Part shown: piece by piece, positions 17,394 to 25,015 of the stretch
How the letters are laid out: every line of letters begins with the position of its first letter
How positions within the stretch are numbered: the stretch's first letter is position 1
From: Myroides phaeus
Lineage (GTDB): Bacteria > Bacteroidota > Bacteroidia > Flavobacteriales > Flavobacteriaceae
Reading direction: 5' to 3'
Assembly (NCBI RefSeq): GCF_900099675.1
Contig: NZ_FNDQ01000010.1
Coordinates: forward strand, 50,917-114,916
DNA length: 64,000 nt
Translations under genes and position numbers: made by a program
The notes under the pieces: model-generated
The model's input: only the letters and a program-made list of their open reading frames with translations
Told to the model about the DNA's origin: nothing
Databases searched by the model: none

Positions 17394-17939
17394 TTGCACA
17401 TACAAAAAACCTTAATTTATTTTCACGGGTATGGTTCAGACAGACAATCGCGTAAATTTCTAAACCTTCAATCAGCAATGAAAGAGGTTGAAATGATTGC
17501 CTTTGAGAGGACTCCCGATACCAATTTTAAAGACTATATGAACATAGCTTTTACAGCCGTTGCCAACACACAAGAGGTAATCGTTGTAGGAGATTCAGCA
17601 GGAGCAAACTTTGCTTATCAGTTGAGAGAAATGCGTCAAACACACGGTTTAAAGACGATATTAGTCTTAACGAGTCCCCTTTTGAACTATACAAACCAAC
17701 TTCGCGTCCCCGTTCCAATTACCGATAATTTACAAAATGCATTGGTTGTTATATCACAAATTAGCGATGCCTTGCTATTGTTAGCTAAAAACGATGAGGT
17801 TCTTGACTTCTCCCAATATGATATTTATAATCAACCAAATACCGTTGTGGTTTATGTTGACGATAACCACCAATTAGAGCGTTTTGAAGCCTATATAGGG
17901 TATATAAAAGCCTATATAGGAGAACATAACCCCCATTAA
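17394..17939 (+). CDS. Alpha/beta hydrolase, YqiA/YcfP-like esterase family
   Basis: 181 aa beginning with a TTG codon. A stop lies in frame at 17373 with no ATG between, and the next Met would remove the oxyanion-hole segment LIYFHGYGSD, so TTG 17394 with the AAAAGAAAAG run before it is the best start. The nucleophile elbow is GDSAG (Ser at about 63), the Asp is probably in LLLLAKNDEVLDF, and the catalytic His is in VDDNHQLERF. Size and motif spacing fit the UPF0227/YqiA group of small esterases. The substrate is unknown. Confidence 0.8.
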   Translation: MHIQKTLIYFHGYGSDRQSRKFLNLQSAMKEVEMIAFERTPDTNFKDYMNIAFTAVANTQEVIVVGDSAGANFAYQLREMRQTHGLKTILVLTSPLLNYTNQLRVPVPITDNLQNALVVISQISDALLLLAKNDEVLDFSQYDIYNQPNTVVVYVDDNHQLERFEAYIGYIKAYIGEHNPH

Positions 17940-18010
17940 TTGCATATAGAAATTCAGTAGTTGCTGTAAATAAACTCCCTTTAAAAGCTTAAAACCCTTA
18001 ATATCTGTTG

Positions 18011-18018
18011 TAACTTTG
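18011..18018 (+). promoter_or_regulatory. -7 promoter box before the second SUKH gene
   Basis: TAACTTTGC matches TAnnTTTGY. It lies 37 bases before ATG 18055 and rules out the in-frame TTG at 18016 as a start. Confidence 0.6.
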
Positions 18019-18054
18019 CCTATTAATAGAAAAGTAAAATTAATTCACTTAGAT

Positions 18055-18825
18055 ATGATTAATTATCAAGATATAAAGGAAAGAGTAAAAGCTGTTGGCG
18101 ACAAAGTTTTTTATATTCCAATGACAGAAGCAGAGGTTGCGAATTTAGAACAAGAAGTAGGAATTGCATTTCCAGCATATTACCGTGACTTTTTGTTGAC
18201 TTTCGGAATGCAGCAAGATTTCGTTCAAGGGCTATTTACAGACGTTAGCGATTTCTTAGAACAAAATTCGTATTTACAAGAAGCTGTGCCAAATTATTTA
18301 ATGATTGGTGATAATGGAGGAGAGGATTATTGGATTTTACGTACAGAGAAAGTGAATAGTCAGCGTATATTCAATTGGGTTGACGATGAGATTGAGAAAA
18401 CAGACTTTACCTTTGAAGAGTTAGTTACTCACGCTTTAGAACAATTAGAAGATGAAGACGTCTTGTTATTAGACAATTCAGAAAAAAGTTGGTGTGTACA
18501 ATTTGCTATTACAACAAAAGACGAAGAAGCGTTATACCAAGCATTGCCGTTAAAGTTGACCAGTAAATGGACATTGTCAGAACAATCAGAAGCAGGAGTA
18601 GACGAATACATTGCACAAGCCGTTTTAAATGGAGAAGCAATTGAGATGAGTCGCTTAACTTACGGTTCAGGAAGTACGCCTACGTATTTTATTGACTACA
18701 AAGAAAGTTTAGACAGCGTTAAAAAACAAGGTCAAATCAAGCAATGGACTACCGTATTAGAAGCTAAATTTCCAGAGTTTAACTTAGTTGACTATGGCGT
18801 ATTGCCAACAAGTTTTGAGATGTAA
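18055..18825 (+). CDS. SMI1/KNR4 (SUKH-1) domain protein
   Basis: 256 aa. Residues about 15-130 carry the SUKH-1 pattern: MTEAEVANLEQEVGIAFPAY followed by YRDFLLTFGMQQ, then LMIGDNGGEDYWIL. The C-terminal half (SEKSWCVQFAITTKDEEALY onward) is a second domain I cannot name. The start is ATG 18055 because the upstream TTG lies within a promoter box. It is the last gene of the 14.4-18.9 kb accessory cluster and ends in a terminator. Immunity function is known for the family but only inferred here, since no toxin is visible within the window. Confidence 0.8.
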   Translation: MINYQDIKERVKAVGDKVFYIPMTEAEVANLEQEVGIAFPAYYRDFLLTFGMQQDFVQGLFTDVSDFLEQNSYLQEAVPNYLMIGDNGGEDYWILRTEKVNSQRIFNWVDDEIEKTDFTFEELVTHALEQLEDEDVLLLDNSEKSWCVQFAITTKDEEALYQALPLKLTSKWTLSEQSEAGVDEYIAQAVLNGEAIEMSRLTYGSGSTPTYFIDYKESLDSVKKQGQIKQWTTVLEAKFPEFNLVDYGVLPTSFEM

Positions 18826-18852
18826 TCAATCTTAATGATAAAAGATATATAG

Positions 18853-18880
18853 AAGCACTGTTTATAGCAGTGCTTTTTTT
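18853..18880 (+). terminator. Intrinsic terminator after the SUKH gene
   Basis: AAGCACTG (18853-18860) pairs with CAGTGCTT (18868-18875), followed by a T run. Confidence 0.85.
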
Positions 18881-19493
18881 GTGCCTAATTATTTCGTTGT
18901 AGAATGATTTTGTGCTTTTAAGTATATAGAAAGATGTAGTATGTGAGTTTGTTTAAATAAATGAATTACAGTGATTTAATAAAAATAACAATCGCATATT
19001 ATACTATTTACGAAAATAAGAAATAGCGCTATAAAAAAAACAATACGATGAACCATAGTTTGTGAAAAACACCGTAAAAAGATAAAAAGTACCACTTTTT
19101 TAGTGTTTCAAAGCAAGGTAATGTAGCTCAAACCCTTACAGGATAAGGGATTAAGGATATTGGAAAAGCATTTGTTCGGGTGTTGTTCGGGAATTGTTCG
19201 AGAGAGCTTCGGAAAAAGAGGGTGTTTTCCGAACAATACTGCAACAAATCACGACTAATACTCGGATTGAACACGATTTTGATGTTTTGAAAACCAGTAA
19301 AAATTTTGAAAAAAAATAGAAATACGACCCTTTTTTCAGTCGCAAATAGTGAATTAATTCTTAGAGTTGAATTTAAGCACTTATAGTAGTTTTTTATAAT
19401 TATCACACTGTGTGTGAGTGTGATATAGTGTAAAGATAAGAAAAAAGGATGGAAATAATAAATAATAAAAATATCTTCTTCCTTTTCTTCGTG
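18881..19493. other. Gene-free region with phased TTGTTCGGG repeats
   Basis: About 610 bases without a credible gene. TTGTTCGGG at 19172 and 19183 and TTGTTCGAG at 19194 are exactly 11 bp apart, so they lie on one face of the helix. An inverted copy, CCGAACAA, follows at 19229-19236. A related block lies at 53807-53889. No terminator or RNA gene was recognised; the rest is AT-rich. Confidence 0.55.
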
Positions 19494-19526
19494 TTGCACT
19501 TAGCAACATTGTCTAAATTATCTTTG
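19494..19526 (+). promoter_or_regulatory. Promoter of the 406-aa unknown gene
   Basis: TTG (19494-19496), 22-bp spacer, -7 box TATCTTTG (19519-19526), 25 bases before ATG 19552. Confidence 0.6.
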
Positions 19527-19551
19527 TTTTATAACCCAAAAGATAGTTGTT

Positions 19552-20772
19552 ATGGATATTCAACGATTAGTTAACCATGTGTGGCAGAATAGCGAAATAT
19601 TAGGTATTCCGGAAGTTGTGAAGCAGCGCAAGTACTGTTTTTGTGCTAACGACAAACAAAAAGATATATTGGTGTTGGGACTAAATCCAACTTACAATGA
19701 CTCTTCAATTCCCGGACCTGTTAAGTTTACTTATCGCAAGAATCCAACCACAGAATATAAATACAACCCTTACTTCACAAGGGTTACTGATATGTTGCAG
19801 TCAGTAGATTCTCAGTTTGATTTTGCACCTCACATCGCTTATACCGACCTGTTTTATCATCGTGAAAACAATAGCTTAGACTTGTTGCAAGTATTGTTAG
19901 ATGATTTAGATGGTCGTATCTTTTTGATAGATCAATTAAATGTTACCCAAAAGTTAATCGAGGAGGTTATTAAACCTAAGGTTATAATTGCCAGTAATTG
20001 GACTGTAGCTCTTTTTATGGGGTTCTATGGGATGAATGCTGACTCTCCTTGGTATGGTTACGATTTTGAGTTTGTAGAATACACGCAGAGTGGGCACAAG
20101 GTTTATCAGATCAAAGGGATTGTTACTGACGATGCATTAATGGATGATTTTGTAAAAACAACCAATTTAGTGGGAACCTATTTTATCTGTAATCCCTATT
20201 TGAGTAGTGGCGAGTTTTCTGTTAATCCCCTAACAGCGGAGGATATTGCGGTTTATTGTAAGGATTTGAATAAACAGATTGAGCATGAGGAGACTTTCAA
20301 TGAAATCCAGAGTGTACTTTTTGATGATTTGTACGATCCGATAGTCTGTGCAAGTTTTCCGGATTTATACATTGGTTATTTTGATACAGGTGAAGCTGAA
20401 CAAGAGGAGCATCGCCAGGTGGACATTGCTCTTTTAAAGAAATTATTGTTGTTTAGAGATTTGCCCGTGCCTGAGGTTGCGAAGTATATTTTTGCTGATT
20501 TAGCAAACGAAAAGGTGCTAACAGAACAAGATATTTCTGAGTTGAGTAGTGCTACATTTTGTGCTGATGTTTTGTGGAATGATACTTTAGCGATTAAGGA
20601 AGTAACAGGTTTACAGGAAGCGGATATTATTGCTTTGTCGGCTGACTTCTTTGCAGAGCCAATCGAGTTATTAGTGGATAGATGGTTTGTGATTAGTAAG
20701 CAATGGGATGAGTTTATGCTTAATCCGTTGGAGGAGTGGTTTGTTGGTAAGGTTTATGTAGAGAGGGGGTAG
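19552..20772 (+). CDS. Hypothetical protein, 406 aa
   Basis: I do not recognise the family with confidence. The protein is soluble, acidic and has no signal peptide. Residues 39-47 (ILVLGLNPTYND) resemble motif 1 of uracil-DNA-glycosylase-like folds (GLNPG), and VIIASNWTVALFMGFYG could be the following Rossmann-like strand and helix, so a distant UDG-fold relationship is possible but weak. The C-terminal third is mostly helical, Leu/Glu/Asp-rich. It has its own promoter and precedes the restriction genes by 134 bases, which have a promoter of their own, so linkage to defence is positional only. Confidence 0.6.
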   Translation: MDIQRLVNHVWQNSEILGIPEVVKQRKYCFCANDKQKDILVLGLNPTYNDSSIPGPVKFTYRKNPTTEYKYNPYFTRVTDMLQSVDSQFDFAPHIAYTDLFYHRENNSLDLLQVLLDDLDGRIFLIDQLNVTQKLIEEVIKPKVIIASNWTVALFMGFYGMNADSPWYGYDFEFVEYTQSGHKVYQIKGIVTDDALMDDFVKTTNLVGTYFICNPYLSSGEFSVNPLTAEDIAVYCKDLNKQIEHEETFNEIQSVLFDDLYDPIVCASFPDLYIGYFDTGEAEQEEHRQVDIALLKKLLLFRDLPVPEVAKYIFADLANEKVLTEQDISELSSATFCADVLWNDTLAIKEVTGLQEADIIALSADFFAEPIELLVDRWFVISKQWDEFMLNPLEEWFVGKVYVERG

Positions 20773-20855
20773 TTTACTCAGAGAATGTGGTGTTTGGAGT
20801 AGAAATATGCTATTTTTTTATAAAAAAGACTGAGGGTAAGAGTAGATGTTATTTT

Positions 20856-20883
20856 TTGTATTAGTTTCTATTTCCTATTTTTG
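20856..20883 (+). promoter_or_regulatory. Promoter of the HpaII-type restriction-modification operon
   Basis: TTG (20856-20858), 17-bp spacer, perfect -7 box TATTTTTG (20876-20883), 23 bases before ATG 20907. Confidence 0.65.
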
Positions 20884-20906
20884 TCAATTAAGATAAGTAA
20901 GTAAAA

Positions 20907-22163
20907 ATGATGGTGGAAAAGCGTATTACATTAGAGGAGATTAGAAAAAACAAAAAGATTATTATTCCTGATATAGAAATTAAGGATGCCGTATTAAGTC
21001 ATTATTATAATGATCTCGAAGAGGATAGTCCGTTTAAAAAGGATGCTTTGAAATTTGAAGAAGAGGTTATTAATTATTATTTGGAATTTAAATGTAATAA
21101 GAAGGAAATAGAAGAACCTTTTCATCAATATTCATTATTTACTGAAAATAATGTGCCTTTTAAAAGTATAGAGAATGAAAAATTTAAGTTTATTGACTTA
21201 TTTGCAGGTATAGGAGGGATTCGTATGGCCTTTCAAAATTTGGGAGGGAAATGTGTGTTTAGTAGTGAATTAGATAGTAATGCACAATTAACATATCGAA
21301 CTAATTATGGAGAAACACCTTTTGGAGATATAACTAAAGAAGAGGTTAAACAATATATTCCAGATAATTTTGATGTTTTATGTGCAGGGTTTCCTTGTCA
21401 AGCATTTTCTATTGCAGGAAAAAGAGGTGGATTTGAAGACACAAGAGGTACTTTGTTTTTTGATGTAGCGGAGATTATTAAAAGAAAGCAACCTAAAGCT
21501 TTTTTTCTTGAGAATGTAAAGGGATTAAAAAGTCATGATAAAGGTAAAACTTTAGCTACAATTTTGAATACACTTAGAGTAGATTTGGGGTATTTTGTTC
21601 CAGAACCACAAGTGTTAAATGCAAAAGATTTTGGTGTCCCTCAGAATCGTGAAAGAATATTTATAGTTGGCTTTAGAAAGGATTTGAATATTAAGACTTT
21701 TCAATATCCAAAGCCTTTTAATATTCCAGTAAGTATTGCTGATATTCTTGAGAAAAATGTTGTTCCTACGAAGTATTATTTATCAACACAATATTTATTA
21801 ACTCTCGAAAATCATAAAGCTCGCCATGCGAGTAAAGGAAATGGTTTTGGTTATCAAATTATAAAAGATTCCGAGATTGCAAATGCTATTGTTGTTGGAG
21901 GAATGGGAAGAGAGCGTAATTTGATAAGAGATTATAGAATTACTGATTTTACCCCAACGACCCATATTAAAGGAGAAGTTAATAGAGAAGGTGTACGTAA
22001 AATGACACCAAGGGAATGGGCAAGACTTCAAGGTTTTCCAGATGAATTTATCATTCCTGTAGCAGATGCTTCTGCGTACAAGCAATTTGGAAATTCAGTT
22101 GCTATTCCTGCTGTACAGGCTACTGCAGAAGAATTAATTAAGTTAATTATAGCTGAGTTATGA
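20907..22163 (+). CDS. DNA (cytosine-5)-methyltransferase, likely CCGG-specific
   Basis: 418 aa with all main C5-methylase motifs in order: FIDLFAGIGGIRMAF (I, AdoMet binding, about residue 94), FDVLCAGFPCQAFSIAG (IV, catalytic Cys), FFLENVKG (VI), FGVPQNRERIFIVG (VIII), WARLQGFPDEF (IX) and YKQFGNSVAIPAV (X). A 90-residue N-terminal extension precedes motif I. It overlaps the HpaII-family nuclease gene by 4 bases (ATGA), so it is the protective methylase of that pair and CCGG is the expected target; that specificity comes from the partner. The island looks more AT-rich in its codons than its neighbours. Confidence 0.93.
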   Translation: MMVEKRITLEEIRKNKKIIIPDIEIKDAVLSHYYNDLEEDSPFKKDALKFEEEVINYYLEFKCNKKEIEEPFHQYSLFTENNVPFKSIENEKFKFIDLFAGIGGIRMAFQNLGGKCVFSSELDSNAQLTYRTNYGETPFGDITKEEVKQYIPDNFDVLCAGFPCQAFSIAGKRGGFEDTRGTLFFDVAEIIKRKQPKAFFLENVKGLKSHDKGKTLATILNTLRVDLGYFVPEPQVLNAKDFGVPQNRERIFIVGFRKDLNIKTFQYPKPFNIPVSIADILEKNVVPTKYYLSTQYLLTLENHKARHASKGNGFGYQIIKDSEIANAIVVGGMGRERNLIRDYRITDFTPTTHIKGEVNREGVRKMTPREWARLQGFPDEFIIPVADASAYKQFGNSVAIPAVQATAEELIKLIIAEL

Positions 22164-23236
22164 TAAAAGGTAATAAAGGTGAATGGAGTGAGGTTTATGC
22201 ATTGTTTAAGATGCTGAGTGATAAGAAACTCACAGTTGGAGATAGTCAATTAAATCAAATATCGGATTTAATATATCCTATTATTGAAGTATTGAGAGTA
22301 GAAGGGGATAATAATATAAGATTTAGTTATAATGATGATATTGTATTAATTAATAGCAAGGAACAAAAATTTAGAATAGCTATAAGTGAGTTTGAAAAAT
22401 ACGCTAATCTTTTATTGGATATTTTAAAAAGTGATATTAGTGGAGCTTTTTCAGTTATAGATATAGAAACATTTTTACAAAGATTTTCTAGTTTTTCTAT
22501 TAAAGCTAAATCAACAGTGAAAAGTGATATTCAAGTAGTTATTCATGACTTTAAGACAGGTTTAAAGCCTAAATTAGGCTTTAGTATTAAATCAAGATTA
22601 GGAGGAGCTTCTACATTATTGAATGCTGGAAAAACTACAAATTTCATATTTGAAGTTAAAAACTTAAATTTAAGTGATGAGACGATCGAATTTGTAAATG
22701 CAATTACTACAAAGAATAAAATACAAGACCGTATAGCATATTTAAAAAAGCAAGGAGGGATATTGTCTTTTTCAAAAATGGAAAATACTACTTTCTATAG
22801 TAATTTAATGCTAATAGATAGTGGTTTACCTATTATAATGGCTGAGTCATTATTAATTTATTTTAGTAGTAAAGCAAATCGATTAATTGATGTTATTCCT
22901 GATGTTGAAGCATTAAATCCTTTATGTTTTGATACTGAGCAAGGACATCCTTTTTATACTTATAAAGTAAAGAAAATGCTAACTGACATCGCTTTAGGAA
23001 TGGTTCCTGCAAAAGTATGGTTAGGTCAATGGGACGCTACAGGAGGCTACATAGTCGTAAAGGAAGATGGGGAATTATTGTGTTATCATGTATATAATAA
23101 AAATGAATTTGAAGAATATTTATTTTCTAATACAAGGTTTGAAACAGCAAGTAGTTCGAGGCATAATTTTGGTTCTCTATATAAAGAAGGGGAGAAGCTT
23201 TTTTTTAAGCTTAATTTACAAATTAGGTTTTTGTAA
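22160..23236 (+). CDS. HpaII family type II restriction endonuclease
   Basis: 358 aa. The family signature is clear: N-terminal GNKGEWSEVYALFKMLSDKK, the core GFSIKSRLGGASTLLNAGKT followed by TNFIFEV, and C-terminal PAKVWLGQWDATGGYIVVKEDGEL. HpaII cuts CCGG, and unmethylated CCGG sites in incoming DNA should be cleaved. It is translationally coupled to the methylase. The McrB-like gene follows after 42 bases. The assignment is from family pattern recognition; the target has not been tested. Confidence 0.9.
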   Translation: MIKGNKGEWSEVYALFKMLSDKKLTVGDSQLNQISDLIYPIIEVLRVEGDNNIRFSYNDDIVLINSKEQKFRIAISEFEKYANLLLDILKSDISGAFSVIDIETFLQRFSSFSIKAKSTVKSDIQVVIHDFKTGLKPKLGFSIKSRLGGASTLLNAGKTTNFIFEVKNLNLSDETIEFVNAITTKNKIQDRIAYLKKQGGILSFSKMENTTFYSNLMLIDSGLPIIMAESLLIYFSSKANRLIDVIPDVEALNPLCFDTEQGHPFYTYKVKKMLTDIALGMVPAKVWLGQWDATGGYIVVKEDGELLCYHVYNKNEFEEYLFSNTRFETASSSRHNFGSLYKEGEKLFFKLNLQIRFL

Positions 23237-23278
23237 TGCTTTTTAAATAACATTAATTAGAAAAATATATTTTTATCA

Positions 23279-25015
23279 ATGTCAAATTTGAAACCAATAA
23301 GCCACCAAGATATAATTGATGCTATTCAAAGAATAGACAATAACTCACAGCTAAAGAAACAAAGAGGGTCATCAACATATGATTTAGTATATAATGGAAG
23401 AAGTTATCCTCCAATTTTAGTTTTATCTGAAGCTAATAAAGTTTGTGGAGGTGGAGAGCTGTTATTAAGTGATTTTGGTAATAGTACAGAAAAAGCATTT
23501 AAGATATTACGAGAATTAGGATTTATAGTTATAATGAAAAGAAAATTGGCTTTTAAAGAGTATTTACTAACAACGACTCCAGAAGGTTCAGGTACATCTT
23601 CTTCTTATTTACAAGCAATGGATAATCTTGACGAACTATTTAATGAGTCAGGTAGAATTAATGGTTCAATTTATAATATTGAAGATATTAATTTTTTCGA
23701 GCAGGTGGTTGAAGATGTGAAACTTTATCAGAAAGATAATGAATCAATACTTTATAAGAAACCAAAGTCTTATGCAGAAAGAGGTTTTTATAGTGCCAGT
23801 GTTCGTAAATATATTGAATTTTTATTAGAAAGTGGGTTAAATAGTAGTTTGCAAAAAGATACATCAAAGAAAGTAACGAAGTTAATTAGACATAAAGATC
23901 AAGGATATTTTACAATTAAAGCATTCAGTGAAAGTTTAAATAATGCTAATTTATCCTTCTCTGAAATACTTATAACGCGTTTTGTAACATCATTGATAAC
24001 AAAGCCATTTGTACTATTAAATGGTTTGTCAGGATCAGGAAAGACTAAGTTAGCTCAGTCTTTTGTACAATGGATTTGTCAAGATAATAGCCAATATAAG
24101 ATCATACCCGTAGGTGCCGATTGGACAAATAGAGAACCTTTGTTAGGGTATCCTAATGGTCTTGATCCAGAGAATTATATAACACCGGATAATGGGGCTT
24201 TGCAGTTAATGCTGGATGCACAGAGCAATCCTGAACTGCCTTATTTTATGATTTTAGATGAAATGAACTTAAGTCATGTAGAGCGTTATTTTGCCGATTT
24301 TTTAAGCGTAATGGAAAGTAATGATAGTATTAAGTTATATACAGGTAATAAAAGAAAAGATTCAAGAGGATATTTTATTCCTGAAAGAATTTCATGGCCA
24401 GAGAACCTTTTTATTATTGGAACAGTTAATATAGATGAAACAACATATATGTTTAGTCCTAAAGTATTAGATCGTGCTAATGTAATAGAGTTTAGAATTG
24501 AAGAGAAAGAGTTGAGAAGTTACTTTGAAAATATAAAATCAATTGATTTAACCCAATTAGAATATAAAGGAATAAGTACATCTAAAGGCTTTTTATCAAT
24601 GTGTAAGTTAGTTACAAAAAGTACAGATAAAGTTGTTCAAGAAGAGTTAGTAAAATTTTTTATAGAGTTATCTAAAGTTGGCTCTGAATTTGGTTATCGT
24701 ACGGCTAATGAGGCGTTAACTTTAATACAGCAATTAGGAAAGTTAGATTCAACTATGGAATTGAATCAACGAATAGATATTGCTATTATGCAAAAGCTAT
24801 TACCTAAATTACATGGATCACGTTCTAAAATAGTGAAAGTATTAGATGCACTAATCTTGTTATGTGTAAAGGATGCTAATTCATTTGATATAAATAAAGT
24901 ATTGACTGACGATAAATTACGAGTGGATTTAAAATATCCAATCTCTTATGCTAAGTTATTACGTATGTATAATAATGTAATTGCAAACGGATTTACAAGC
25001 TATGCAGAAGCTTAA
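23279..25015 (+). CDS. mcrB: McrB-like AAA+ GTPase with N-terminal head domain
   Basis: 578 aa. The C-terminal AAA+ module from about 235 has Walker A LNGLSGSGKTKLAQ, Walker B YFMILDEMNLSHVERYF and the McrB-type sensor IIGTVNIDETTYMFSPKVLD. McrB proteins use GTP to translocate DNA for a McrC nuclease. The N-terminal about 85 residues (ISHQDIIDAIQRIDNNSQL, YDLVYNGRSYPPILVLSEAN) form a small head domain that recalls the N-terminal head of ScoMcrA-type enzymes and may read the target; that is a tentative match. It overlaps the McrC-like gene by 14 bases. It could be an independent type IV system or part of a joint complex with the adjacent HpaII pair. Confidence 0.88.
   Translation: MSNLKPISHQDIIDAIQRIDNNSQLKKQRGSSTYDLVYNGRSYPPILVLSEANKVCGGGELLLSDFGNSTEKAFKILRELGFIVIMKRKLAFKEYLLTTTPEGSGTSSSYLQAMDNLDELFNESGRINGSIYNIEDINFFEQVVEDVKLYQKDNESILYKKPKSYAERGFYSASVRKYIEFLLESGLNSSLQKDTSKKVTKLIRHKDQGYFTIKAFSESLNNANLSFSEILITRFVTSLITKPFVLLNGLSGSGKTKLAQSFVQWICQDNSQYKIIPVGADWTNREPLLGYPNGLDPENYITPDNGALQLMLDAQSNPELPYFMILDEMNLSHVERYFADFLSVMESNDSIKLYTGNKRKDSRGYFIPERISWPENLFIIGTVNIDETTYMFSPKVLDRANVIEFRIEEKELRSYFENIKSIDLTQLEYKGISTSKGFLSMCKLVTKSTDKVVQEELVKFFIELSKVGSEFGYRTANEALTLIQQLGKLDSTMELNQRIDIAIMQKLLPKLHGSRSKIVKVLDALILLCVKDANSFDINKVLTDDKLRVDLKYPISYAKLLRMYNNVIANGFTSYAEA

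Noticed and set aside
19128..19499. 123-codon minus-strand frame in the 19 kb intergenic region
   Set aside because: The product is low-complexity (poly-Phe/Leu from A tracts), lies over the phased repeats and lacks a promoter or ribosome site.
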